A stretch of 64,000 nucleotides of DNA from Candidatus Peregrinibacteria bacterium RIFOXYB2_FULL_33_20 (GTDB lineage Bacteria; Patescibacteriota; Gracilibacteria; UBA1369; GWF2-33-10), in contig MFXK01000010.1 in assembly GCA_001788835.1 (NCBI GenBank), positions 1 to 64,000 on the forward strand. Reading direction: 5' to 3'. The notes beneath the pieces were generated by a model. It had not been told where the DNA came from, ran no database searches, and saw only the letters and a list, made by a program, of their open reading frames with translations. The position numbers and the translations under genes were made by a program. Below are positions 9,147-18,059 of the stretch, in pieces. Each line of letters starts with the position of its first letter. Positions within the stretch are counted from its first letter, which is position 1.

Positions 9147-9684
9147 GGATCAAGCGGAAAATGGTTTGAAGAAATTTTGATTTATCGTTAGCAGTCATTC
9201 CAGATTTAGTCTGGAATCCAGTGGAGGATTAACGTCGATAGTGTGGAAATTTATAATGTCCAGAAATTTGTTAAAACAAATAATACAAATCTTTCCAGTT
9301 AGGATTCTCTTTCTCAATTAAATTTATTTTCCATTGTCTTTGCCATGTTTTAATTTGTTTCTCTTTTTCAATTGCTGATATTGAAGTATCAAATTCTTCA
9401 TACCATACTAATCTTGATATATTATATTTTGATGAAAAGCTTTTATTAATTTGTTCTTTGTGTTCATGAATTCTTCTCTCTAAATTATTTGTCATCCCTA
9501 CATATAAAGTACCATTACGTTTACTAGCAATAATATATACAAAATAAGTTTTATCCATCAATAATGAATATGTTTACTGGATACCAGCCTTCGCTGGTAT
9601 GACCTTGCGACAAATAATATCCTATATTTCTGGTCTTTTCATGAATTTTTAAAATTATTTATTCAAACTATTTTCCGCTTGACC
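9147..9684 (-). mobile_element. Mobile cassette carrying a GIY-YIG endonuclease
   Basis: The left end GGATCAAGCGGAAAATGGTT and the right end, read inward as GGTCAAGCGGAAAATAGTTT, are terminal inverted repeats over ~23 bases. The 9-base sequence CGTAAAAAC flanks the element on both sides (9138-9146 and 9685-9693), a target-site duplication. The only gene inside is the GIY-YIG protein at 9271-9558. Each side of the gene carries a palindrome (ATTCCAG/CTGGAAT near 9195-9220 and ACCAGC/GCTGGT near 9580-9600). There is no transposase, so it must move in trans or by means of its endonuclease. A second full copy lies at 60480-61038 and a remnant at 36144-36263. Confidence 0.85.
9271..9558 (-). CDS. 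Single-domain GIY-YIG endonuclease
   Basis: 95 aa. TYFVYIIASKRNGTLYVGMT holds the two halves of the GIY-YIG motif (VYI and YVG), followed by the catalytic Arg region NNLERRIHEHK and the conserved Glu region IEKEKQIKTW. The length and layout fit the UPF0213/YhbQ-like family of stand-alone GIY-YIG domains. I start at ATG 9558, because the copy at 60608 starts at the equivalent Met and the upstream codon is TTG. The two proteins differ at only 8 of 95 positions while intergenic parts differ more, so the protein is probably maintained by selection. Likely role: DNA cleavage during cassette mobility. Confidence 0.88.
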   Translation of the reverse strand: MDKTYFVYIIASKRNGTLYVGMTNNLERRIHEHKEQINKSFSSKYNISRLVWYEEFDTSISAIEKEKQIKTWQRQWKINLIEKENPNWKDLYYLF

Positions 9685-9798
9685 CGTAAAAACTCACTAA
9701 CCCTCCCAAAAAATGATATGCAAATTAAAAATTATACTGATAAATAGATAAGGAAAGAAAACATGGAACTTCAAATAGAGAATGAAAATCTTCAAATG

Positions 9799-9830
9799 TT
9801 TACTGGATTCCAGCCTTCGCTGGAATGACA
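9799..9830. repeat. Stand-alone ATTCCAGC/GCTGGAAT palindrome
   Basis: ATTCCAGC (9808-9815) and GCTGGAAT (9820-9827) flank a CTTC loop, preceded by TTTACTGG and followed by GAC. The same module lies within the GIY-YIG cassettes (TTTACTGGATACCAGC near 9580-9600) and in a relative inside pyrC (60092-60112). It forms a stable hairpin and looks like an independent palindromic repeat. Confidence 0.7.
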
Positions 9831-9842
9831 ATTGACAATTTC

Positions 9843-9864
9843 TCCCTCTCTTTAAAGAGAGGGA
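9843..9864. repeat. Perfect 22-bp palindrome
   Basis: TCCCTCTCTTTAAAGAGAGG plus GA is fully self-complementary, followed on the plus strand by TTTAGGGTGAG and then TTTTT. It sits 15 bases beyond the stop of the PKD gene at 9879. The T-run is on the wrong strand for terminating that gene, so I class it as a repeat that may also act as a terminator. Confidence 0.55.
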
Positions 9865-9878
9865 TTTAGGGTGAGTTT

Positions 9879-12086
9879 TTATTCCACCACTCCCGTTACA
9901 ACAACATTTTTAGTTGTGGAGTCGGTAATGCCATTTTGGTCTCTAACTTCTAATGTAATTTCATAATTTCCAGGTTTTGAATATGTAGCTATAGGTTTTC
10001 GGTCTCTACTTGTTTTGCCATTACCAAAATTCCATAAATAATAAGCAACAGTACCGCCGGCACATGAAGCATCAAATTGGACATCCAAAGGAGCATCGCC
10101 AATAGAGGGTGTCATGTTAAAGCAAGCTTTCAATGAGACAGGTCTAATACTGACTACAACATTAGCTTCAGATTTCGAACCATCAGATCCCACAGCAGTT
10201 ACCTTGGCAGTATAAGTGCCAACAGCATTATATGTATAGCTAATTTGACTGATGTCTATTCGTTTCGTGCCATTACCAAAATCCCATTCATAGCTAATAA
10301 TTTTGCCTTCTGGGAAACTTGATCCGGAAGCGTCAAAATTCACTTTTAACGGCACTTCTCCTTCAATCGGACTAGCAGTCAATACCGCCTCAATGCCATG
10401 AGCCTTTACTTTAACAATAATTGAAGCTTTTGATTCGTTTTTTTCACTATCAATGACTGTCAAAGTCACCTGATATTCCCCTTGTTCTTTAAAAATGTTT
10501 TTCACCACATCTCCACTATCATCAGTCACGCCATCGCCATCAAAATCCCATTTATATTCAATAATATCTTTATCTTTATCCCGACTATTAAGTCCACTGA
10601 AAGTAACACTTAATGGCGCTTCCCCTTCAATATAAGTTTGCTCTTTATCGGTAAATCCTGGAGTCGGCATGATCACAGCAATTGGTGCTGATTTCGGTTC
10701 TATAATGGTGACATCAGAACTATCATCGCCTTTTAAACCATTTTCATCAGTCACAGTCAGTTTGACGGTAAATTTACCAACATTTACAAAGCTGTGATTG
10801 GCTGTTCTGGTATTAGCTACAGAACCATCACCAAAATCCCATAAATATTTAACAATTTGAGCATCGACTGGACTGGCTGATTTGCCGGCATCAAATAAAT
10901 ATGATTTGCCTTTTTCAAATTGTCCATTATCAGAATTAATAGTAATTACCGCTTGAGGATTTTCACCAGCTTTGATCGTAATTTGCTTTTCCGCAAAACT
11001 ATAATTATCATTATTATCAGTCACCCGTAATTTAGCGGTAAAAGTACCAATTTTTTCATAAGTGTATTTAACATTTTCCCCCTCCGCATCATCAAAAAAT
11101 CCATCTTCATCTAAATCCCATTCATATTTTGCAATTGTTCCGTCAGCATCAGCAGATGATGAAGCGTCAAAAGTCACTATCAAAGGCGCTGGCCCAGATT
11201 CGGGATTAATCGTAAAACTGGTATCGGCCACTTGATTAGAAAAAACAACGTCCCGTTCAAATTTATCCTGTTTTTCTGAGCCATCTTTCAAATCTTTGTA
11301 AGTGACAGTCAAAGTGACTTTATATCGGCCAGCATTAGGCCCTTTTTCTTTATATAAATGAGTAATTTTTTGCCCAGTGCCGCTGTCACCATTATCGCCA
11401 AAATTCCACTCATAAGATAAAATTTGATATCTGGCGGGATTCACAACTTTGGCTACATTAGAAGCATCAAAACTAATTTCTAACGGAGCAGTCAAATCAA
11501 CAGTTTGTTCTGGAACTGTTAAAATAAAATTTTGTGGGTTAACGGTACTGGTTTTTCGAGAACTTAAATTAAGGTAAACAAACATCCAACTAATAACTAG
11601 TACCACAAATAATATTGCTCCGATACCAGTCATCATGCCACCTTTCAGTTTAGCCTGCTTATCATCTTTTTTGCTCATAGCAATCTTGAAAATACCAATA
11701 ATAGCAATAATAAATGAGACAAAAACCATGAAACCAAAAGCCGCACTAGTCAGATTAATTAAAAAAGGGATCCAGTCTTCAGGATTAATGCCAAAAATTT
11801 GGATAAAAGGATTAGAAGCGGCATCGGTACTTTGATTAATCAAAAAGAATAAAACCAAAAAAGCCAATACAAAAAAGCTAAATAAGCCTAATATTAACCC
11901 TATAATTAATTTTTTATTTGTTCCTGGCGGTGTTTTTTTCACTTTTAACTGAGAATTTTGTGTGTTTTGAACTTGAGGCGGTTGTTGAGTTACAGCCTGT
12001 TGTAAATTTGGAGAAATAAAATTTGTTTGTGGTTGAAAATTTTGATTTTGATTTGTTGGATTTTGTTGTTTGTTTTCTTCAGACAT
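9879..12086 (-). CDS. Membrane-anchored six-PKD-domain protein
   Basis: 735 aa. A Gln/Asn-rich cytoplasmic tail (1-55) precedes a membrane segment at ~59-82. A two-helix unit follows at ~108-172 (FGFMVFVSFIIAIIGIF, short Lys-rich loop KKDDKQAKLKGG, then GAILFVVLVISWMFVYL), resembling the VirB2/TrbC pilin-like units of the upstream genes. Residues ~195-735 form six PKD domains, each with its W-[DN]-[FL] core (WNFGDNGDSG, WDLDEDGF, WDFGDGS, WDFDGDGV, WDFGNGT, WNFGNGK). PKD domains are beta-sandwich spacers in surface proteins. It is the last gene of a four-gene minus-strand operon. I infer an envelope protein with a long extracellular stalk. Confidence 0.85.
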   Translation of the reverse strand: MSEENKQQNPTNQNQNFQPQTNFISPNLQQAVTQQPPQVQNTQNSQLKVKKTPPGTNKKLIIGLILGLFSFFVLAFLVLFFLINQSTDAASNPFIQIFGINPEDWIPFLINLTSAAFGFMVFVSFIIAIIGIFKIAMSKKDDKQAKLKGGMMTGIGAILFVVLVISWMFVYLNLSSRKTSTVNPQNFILTVPEQTVDLTAPLEISFDASNVAKVVNPARYQILSYEWNFGDNGDSGTGQKITHLYKEKGPNAGRYKVTLTVTYKDLKDGSEKQDKFERDVVFSNQVADTSFTINPESGPAPLIVTFDASSSADADGTIAKYEWDLDEDGFFDDAEGENVKYTYEKIGTFTAKLRVTDNNDNYSFAEKQITIKAGENPQAVITINSDNGQFEKGKSYLFDAGKSASPVDAQIVKYLWDFGDGSVANTRTANHSFVNVGKFTVKLTVTDENGLKGDDSSDVTIIEPKSAPIAVIMPTPGFTDKEQTYIEGEAPLSVTFSGLNSRDKDKDIIEYKWDFDGDGVTDDSGDVVKNIFKEQGEYQVTLTVIDSEKNESKASIIVKVKAHGIEAVLTASPIEGEVPLKVNFDASGSSFPEGKIISYEWDFGNGTKRIDISQISYTYNAVGTYTAKVTAVGSDGSKSEANVVVSIRPVSLKACFNMTPSIGDAPLDVQFDASCAGGTVAYYLWNFGNGKTSRDRKPIATYSKPGNYEITLEVRDQNGITDSTTKNVVVTGVVE

Positions 12087-12113
12087 TTTTAGAAATTTTA
12101 AATTTTAAATTTT

Positions 12114-12275
12114 GAATGTTGAATGTTGAATGTTGAATGTTGTAGTCAGTAGTCGGTAGTCAGTTCAAACTGACTTCTGACTACCGATTACTGACTACTG
12201 ATTACTGACTACCGACTACTGATTACTGACTACCGTCCACTGATTACTGACTACCGTCCACTGACTACCGTCCAC
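12114..12275. repeat. Tandem array GAATGTT / GACTACCGATTACT
   Basis: About four GAATGTT units lead into about ten imperfect units of the TGACTACCG / TGATTACTGAC kind that end at the stop codon of the giant pilin-PKD gene. Units are 7-17 bases, too short and too variable for a CRISPR. The array separates the last two genes of the operon. Confidence 0.75.
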
Positions 12276-15200
12276 TCATTCCTTACTCTGCCTTTTTCCC
12301 AAATATAAAGCTAGTATCAATATACCAAATCCCCCCAATACTTCAAAGAAAATAACCAGGTTAATCTCATTTAAATTGAAAATATCTGCATAAATATTAG
12401 AGATATCAAAAGCAGTTTTATTGGTGTCAAAAACAATTTGTATTGTAGTTTTGTCTGTCGTGCCTTTCGCATCAACCACTTTCATTTGCACTACTATATT
12501 TCCCCATGATTGATCAAAATCCATTACAGCAGTATCATGATAATTATTATCACTATAAGAATAACTATAATTAGCATCATTATCTTTTACGCCATTGCCA
12601 TCGCTGTCAAAATTAGTATTTTTATCAAAATAAAATTGATAAGGGACTTTGCCGCCAGTAGCTTTGAAGGAAAAAGAAATTTTGGCTGGACTACTGGTAA
12701 AATGAATTTTACCATCACTTTGTGATAAATATTTTGAATATTGGCTACTCGGTGTCATAAACATATCCAAAATTCCCGTATTAGATGAAACTGTGCTAGT
12801 AGAGCTAGCATCAAAAACGATATTTAAAGCTGTTTGATCTTTATTGCCTTTGGCATCTATTACTGTGTATTGAGCCTTAAGATTACCCCAAGCACTATTA
12901 TAAGTTAATTTATAAGAACTGTTAATCTGTTCACAATCATTATCACTTTTGCCATCGCCATCATCATCATAATAAGCATTAAAATCAAAACATTCTTCGA
13001 TTTCGCCTAGCCCGCCTTTATGTGAAGGCGTGAAAATTACTGTAGCCTTATCTTGAGTTAAGTGAATTTTGCCATCGCTTGGATTAGCTTTGGGATCGGA
13101 CAATAGATAAACAGTTAACTTTTCCGCATCAATAGTGATAGTCTCTTTAATAGTGAATTTATCGCCTAAACTGTCTTTGATTAATAATGAAATATCGAAA
13201 CTAGAAGCTATGGTAGGCTCGAATTTCACTTCATCAATGCTAACAGTTTCCATATCTTTAATATCACCTTTGTAATCTTCATCATCATTAGTTTTACCAT
13301 TGCCACTTGAATCCCGATTGACATCAGCATCTAAATAATATTTATAAGGAGCAACTCCTCCGGTGGCTGTTACTCGGAAATTCACAACAGAATTGGTTGC
13401 CTCTACATGATAAGAATTGTCGGAACCAAGTGTAATTTTATTTTTATCATTGGAATCATAAGTCATCATTGTGCCACCTAATTCTACAGCTTGCACTGTT
13501 ACATAATTAATTACACTATTAACACTGCCTATGCTATCTTCCACTTTTAATTTAACACGATAGGTGCCAGGCTTGGCATAAGTGTATGTGCCTCCCTGAC
13601 AGGAATCATTGGAAGAATTTTTATCAAATGTTTGATTATCATTATCTTTGTTGCCATCTCCATCATAGTCAATATCAGCATCAAAATCCCAAGTGCAATT
13701 AGTGAGTTCTAAAGAAGAACTACTTGATGTTTGTTGACTTGATGAAACTTTTTCATCAATGGTGGAGTTATTTTCAAATGTTACAATCAAGCCGCTAGTT
13801 GTAGCAACAAATGCAGCTTTGGGCGGATCAGTCAAAGCATCAATGTAGACAGTCACTGGTACTGAAATATTGGTAGCGTTATCATTATCCGTCACCTGTA
13901 AACGTATTGAAACACCTTCATTGGCGACTTTATCAAAAACATGGGAAGTGCTAGCATAATCCAAGGTCTCATCATCATAAAATCCATTGCCATTAAAATC
14001 CCAAGTATATTTTATGATTTTACCATCATCATCATGCGATGAACCAGCATCAAAATTAACCTGTTCTCCAACATAAATGCTTGCTTTATCAACATTAAAA
14101 GAAGCAACTGGATTTTTATTCGGGCCATTTTTTACATCCAAAGTCGGTTCGGTCAAAGTGCAACTTTTGGCCGATTTATCACTATCCACAGTGGCTCCAC
14201 AATTAAGACCTTCTAATATACTATTATTGGTACCGGTTTTATTATTATCATCATCAGTAATTACTAAAGTAAAAATATAATGTTTGACCTTACCCTGATC
14301 ACCATTATTGTTAATAGTCATGATTGTTTCCGAGCTATCAGAACTTTGAGAAGCGACATAACCATTCGCAGTATTATCAGCATCAATATAACCCCATAAG
14401 TATTTCCCTACTTGACCATCAATATCATTAACATTAGCTTTTAATTTTACCTGGACCGGGGTAGTAACATCATCTGGATTCGTCGCATTAATCACATTCT
14501 GAATGAAAAAATTACTAATTTTTGGCTTTTCTTCTTGAATTAAAACTTTTAAATCAGTTTTATTGGTAGAATCATTATTTAAATCCGCCAGTGTTAAATT
14601 AACAATATAAGGTTGATTATTCACTGAAACTTGATCATAAGTTTTGGTAAATACTGGAATGGTTCTGGCTGAAATATCATCCCCAGTCCAGCTAAAGGTG
14701 AGATTTTTGTTATTTGCGCTGTAACTTTCTCCATTCACATCTTTGGAAGCGGTAGCATCAAATTTAAAAGTAGTGGTTTTATTGCCATAAATAATATTGT
14801 TTTCATCAGGGATGAATTCTGACCCGCTATATGAATCATACGCTTTAATAACTGGAAAAGGTTTATCACTTTCCGCAACATATAATTTTCTAGTTAAAAC
14901 GTTAAAATTTTTACTAACATCAGTATCGCTAATCGTAATAGTCACTATATATGTACCAGCAACTGTATAATTACAATAATAATCCACCGTGCTGCTATCA
15001 AAAGACCAATCTATATCATTAATAGAACTATTGGCCAATTTACCTATACCGTCATCACCACAATCAACCGTCAGATCAATGCTATCAATTTTATCCTGAT
15101 TTTCAGCGATATACAAACTATGCAAATCAAAGCCAAATTTTGGCGCATCCAAAGTAGCCACATTGCCAAGAATATATGAATTACTGTTGCCAGAATCATT

Positions 15201-17933
15201 TTCTGGTGGGTTGGTCTGATCAGTTGAGCCAACAGAGGCAATATAAACTATCGCATTTACATCCATTAAGTTATTAACCATGATTTCCCCAGTCGTAGTA
15301 TCAGTTTGTTCCGTGCCTTCAGATCCATTATTGACAGTTAACGTAACTTTATATTTGCCTAATTTTTTAAATCGTACCGCTACTTTCTGTTCATCCAGAA
15401 AATTTTGATTAGCATTAGTATCATAAGGATTTCCCGCACTATCTTCAGTCAAAATAACATAATTATCAGGACTAGCATCAATCGTCCAAGCATATTGTGA
15501 TGAAGTTAACTCTCCTCCAGTGCTGCAACTGCCATCAAAATAATAAGTAGCAGGATTATGTTTATCAGGTACATCATAAATAAAACAACTAACCGGCGGC
15601 TCTGGCAATATAGTCACATCAACTTCAGTGTTATCGCTCACAGGATCAGCATTGTTATCTTGTCCATTCACTACTAAGGTGAATTTATAAGTGCCTGGTT
15701 CAGTAGGAGTCCAATCATATTTAGTTTGATCCTTGGCGTCAGCAATTTCCTGAGAATTAAGCAACCATTGATAACCGCTAATTTTACCTTGAATGGAAGA
15801 GGTGGAAGCATCAAAATGCCAAGTCTTGCCAACATACATATCAGTTGGCGCTTGATAATTTAGTTCCGCATTAGGGTTTTTTATAATTACTTTAAATGGA
15901 AAAGTATCACTAATATCACCCTGTTTTAATATCAATTTGAGATTATATGTACCCAAAGCCACTTCTCCGTTAGCATTTTTTGGGAAATAATATACAAATT
16001 TGCCATCGCCGTTTTGCATTGGTTCTTTATCACCATCAACCTGTAATTCAAAATCATTAATCAATTTATTATTTTGACCAAGAGACTTGCTGGCATCAAA
16101 AGTAATGCCCGCCGCCGCATCAGCTGGAGAAAAATCAATCACCGTATTTTTCACTGACGGTTTGGCAATATAATCGTAAACAATTTTCGTTGTCTGCTGA
16201 TCAGCAGCGCCACTTGAATAAGCTACGATATTTGATTCGGTATTCGCAGGTTCAACAATCAGTCTAGCTGTGGCAATACCCGGAGCATATTTATCTGGAT
16301 ATTTACTATTAACTTTTAATTTTACTATATAAGTAGCAGAATCATAATAAGTACAAACTAAATTATTAGAGCTGCCATCTTCGGCATCGCCTGAACTATT
16401 AGGCACTTCATTGCACATGCCATTCTGGAATGGATCGATTTCATTATATTCGCCATTGCCATTTAAGTCCCAAAAATGTTGTAAACCCTCTACAGTTTCA
16501 TTTGATGGATCAATCGTGCCTAAACTATCAAAAGTCACAGTGCATGGAGCTTTGCACTTCAAAGTGGAAGCATTTAATTTAACATTCACAAAATCAATTT
16601 TTTGCACTCCTTCTTGTAATTTATTAAGAGAATCATTGGCAGTGACGAAATTACTGTCCTTTGGATCATCAGTTAAGGTAATCATCAATCCTTGAGTACC
16701 GCAACTTTTTAAGCTGCTATAATCAATATAAACACAAGGATTAGTGGTGCTATTAGGCAGTGATAAAATAGAATTATATAGTTTCTTAACTGTATTACTA
16801 TCATCCAGATCAACAAATATGCTATTCATATCAATATATTCAACCATCATTTGATACATGCCTTTCTGATAATCAGCACTAATAGCTGTGTTTAAATCTG
16901 TAATACATTGATCATAAGTATCCACACCACATAAACTGGCTGGTTTAGCGTAAATTTTCTCAATCCAATCTGGTATAAATGAAGTGGAAGGGGCAACATT
17001 AATTGCATCTTTCACACTTTTAGCACTGTTATAGGTTTCGCTATACTGATCCACGCTTTTCATGATGAAATCCAAAGTATTATTAACCTTTTGTAAATCA
17101 TCGGCAATAGTGGGATCCAAGGCTTCCAAATCAGGAATCATAGGACTAATCACCTTCATGTATAAACCGTAAACATTATTCAAATTACTAGAAACCGTGC
17201 CTAAATCTGCTATTACATTATCCTTGGTATCATTATTAAAAGCGGTCGTGCCCTGAGTGGTTTCAATTTGTCCAGTGCCGGTTCCAATAATCTCTTCTTC
17301 TTTACCAGTCGGCGCCTGAATGACAGTATTGACTATGGCGTAAGAAGCCATAATTACCAAAAGGCCGATTATGGTATATTTAATCCCCTCTTTGCCCTTG
17401 TCAGCTGTTTCAGAAACACCGGAAAATAAATACAAAGAGCCGGAATAAATAATGCCTATCACCGCTACGAACCCCAAAAAACCTAAAGCAAAATTAATCA
17501 CTGTCGTGATATAATCCCTGATATTATCAGATCTAGTAATAGCTGGATCATAAGCTTCCTTCTGCAGATCGTTTAATTGACCATCAAATTGCGTGAAACT
17601 CACAAATTGCTGATTGCCATACAAATATTCATCACAATTATAAAGATCATAAATCACATCATCAAAATTGACACAGTAACAAAAATAAGAACCGCTACTA
17701 GTATCATCAGAACTGGCCTTACAAGTAGCATTATCACCGTGAACTTGCTTGACATAGCTCTGAGAACATTGCGGACTGAACCAGTCTACATAAGCAGCAC
17801 AGGCTTCAGAATCAAACACTGTTGAATTTCCATCATCAGCTAAAGCTGATTTAGTTAAAGGTCCAAAACACACAGTCACTAAAATTAATAAACAAATTTT
17901 AAGACCTAAATAATGATTTGCTTTGATAAACAT
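12276..17933 (-). CDS. Giant pilin-unit/PKD surface protein
   Basis: 1,885 aa. A signal peptide (residues 1-32, ending TKSALADD) is followed by a Cys-rich head of ~8 Cys (CAAYVDWFSPQC, SYFCYCVNFDD). A two-helix VirB2/TrbC-like unit lies at ~140-205 (INFALGFLGFVAVIGIIYSG; loop SETADKGKEG; YTIIGLLVIMASYAIVNTV). The next ~1,600 residues hold about eight PKD-like domains (WDLNGNGEY, WDFNGNGFYDDE, WDFDADIDYDGDGNKD). Three homologous units follow, each with an Asp-rich calcium-type loop (DADVNRDSSGNGKTNDDED, YYDDDGDGKSDND, KNTNFDSDGNGVKDND). It ends with a membrane helix (LGGFGILILALYLG) and basic tail. Both ends are membrane-embedded, so the ectodomain would form a loop. It lies between the pilin-unit genes and the PKD gene of one operon. 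Likely structural part of a secretion or attachment apparatus. Confidence 0.85.
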   Translation of the reverse strand: MFIKANHYLGLKICLLILVTVCFGPLTKSALADDGNSTVFDSEACAAYVDWFSPQCSQSYVKQVHGDNATCKASSDDTSSGSYFCYCVNFDDVIYDLYNCDEYLYGNQQFVSFTQFDGQLNDLQKEAYDPAITRSDNIRDYITTVINFALGFLGFVAVIGIIYSGSLYLFSGVSETADKGKEGIKYTIIGLLVIMASYAIVNTVIQAPTGKEEEIIGTGTGQIETTQGTTAFNNDTKDNVIADLGTVSSNLNNVYGLYMKVISPMIPDLEALDPTIADDLQKVNNTLDFIMKSVDQYSETYNSAKSVKDAINVAPSTSFIPDWIEKIYAKPASLCGVDTYDQCITDLNTAISADYQKGMYQMMVEYIDMNSIFVDLDDSNTVKKLYNSILSLPNSTTNPCVYIDYSSLKSCGTQGLMITLTDDPKDSNFVTANDSLNKLQEGVQKIDFVNVKLNASTLKCKAPCTVTFDSLGTIDPSNETVEGLQHFWDLNGNGEYNEIDPFQNGMCNEVPNSSGDAEDGSSNNLVCTYYDSATYIVKLKVNSKYPDKYAPGIATARLIVEPANTESNIVAYSSGAADQQTTKIVYDYIAKPSVKNTVIDFSPADAAAGITFDASKSLGQNNKLINDFELQVDGDKEPMQNGDGKFVYYFPKNANGEVALGTYNLKLILKQGDISDTFPFKVIIKNPNAELNYQAPTDMYVGKTWHFDASTSSIQGKISGYQWLLNSQEIADAKDQTKYDWTPTEPGTYKFTLVVNGQDNNADPVSDNTEVDVTILPEPPVSCFIYDVPDKHNPATYYFDGSCSTGGELTSSQYAWTIDASPDNYVILTEDSAGNPYDTNANQNFLDEQKVAVRFKKLGKYKVTLTVNNGSEGTEQTDTTTGEIMVNNLMDVNAIVYIASVGSTDQTNPPENDSGNSNSYILGNVATLDAPKFGFDLHSLYIAENQDKIDSIDLTVDCGDDGIGKLANSSINDIDWSFDSSTVDYYCNYTVAGTYIVTITISDTDVSKNFNVLTRKLYVAESDKPFPVIKAYDSYSGSEFIPDENNIIYGNKTTTFKFDATASKDVNGESYSANNKNLTFSWTGDDISARTIPVFTKTYDQVSVNNQPYIVNLTLADLNNDSTNKTDLKVLIQEEKPKISNFFIQNVINATNPDDVTTPVQVKLKANVNDIDGQVGKYLWGYIDADNTANGYVASQSSDSSETIMTINNNGDQGKVKHYIFTLVITDDDNNKTGTNNSILEGLNCGATVDSDKSAKSCTLTEPTLDVKNGPNKNPVASFNVDKASIYVGEQVNFDAGSSHDDDGKIIKYTWDFNGNGFYDDETLDYASTSHVFDKVANEGVSIRLQVTDNDNATNISVPVTVYIDALTDPPKAAFVATTSGLIVTFENNSTIDEKVSSSQQTSSSSSLELTNCTWDFDADIDYDGDGNKDNDNQTFDKNSSNDSCQGGTYTYAKPGTYRVKLKVEDSIGSVNSVINYVTVQAVELGGTMMTYDSNDKNKITLGSDNSYHVEATNSVVNFRVTATGGVAPYKYYLDADVNRDSSGNGKTNDDEDYKGDIKDMETVSIDEVKFEPTIASSFDISLLIKDSLGDKFTIKETITIDAEKLTVYLLSDPKANPSDGKIHLTQDKATVIFTPSHKGGLGEIEECFDFNAYYDDDGDGKSDNDCEQINSSYKLTYNSAWGNLKAQYTVIDAKGNKDQTALNIVFDASSTSTVSSNTGILDMFMTPSSQYSKYLSQSDGKIHFTSSPAKISFSFKATGGKVPYQFYFDKNTNFDSDGNGVKDNDANYSYSYSDNNYHDTAVMDFDQSWGNIVVQMKVVDAKGTTDKTTIQIVFDTNKTAFDISNIYADIFNLNEINLVIFFEVLGGFGILILALYLGKRQSKE

Positions 17934-17980
17934 AATTTATACATAAAATAATCTTTATATTTTAGCATAAATAAAAAGAA

Positions 17981-18010
17981 CTAAGAACTAAGAACTAAGA
18001 GTTAAGAAAT
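17981..18010. repeat. AAGAACTAAG tandem micro-repeat
   Basis: Three to four head-to-tail AGAACTAAG units fill the gap between two operon genes. The same family lies at 21035-21118, 40239-40262 and inside pyrB. Confidence 0.6.
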
Positions 18011-18059
18011 ATTTGATGTAGATTTTTTAAAAAAATATTGCCTGACAATGATTTCAAAA

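Noticed and set aside
9843-9864. Rho-independent terminator for the PKD gene
   Set aside because: The T-run lies on the plus strand, opposite to the direction of that gene; kept as a palindromic repeat.
12114-12275. Possible CRISPR array
   Set aside because: Units are 7-17 bases, imperfect and contiguous without unique spacers, and no cas gene is near.
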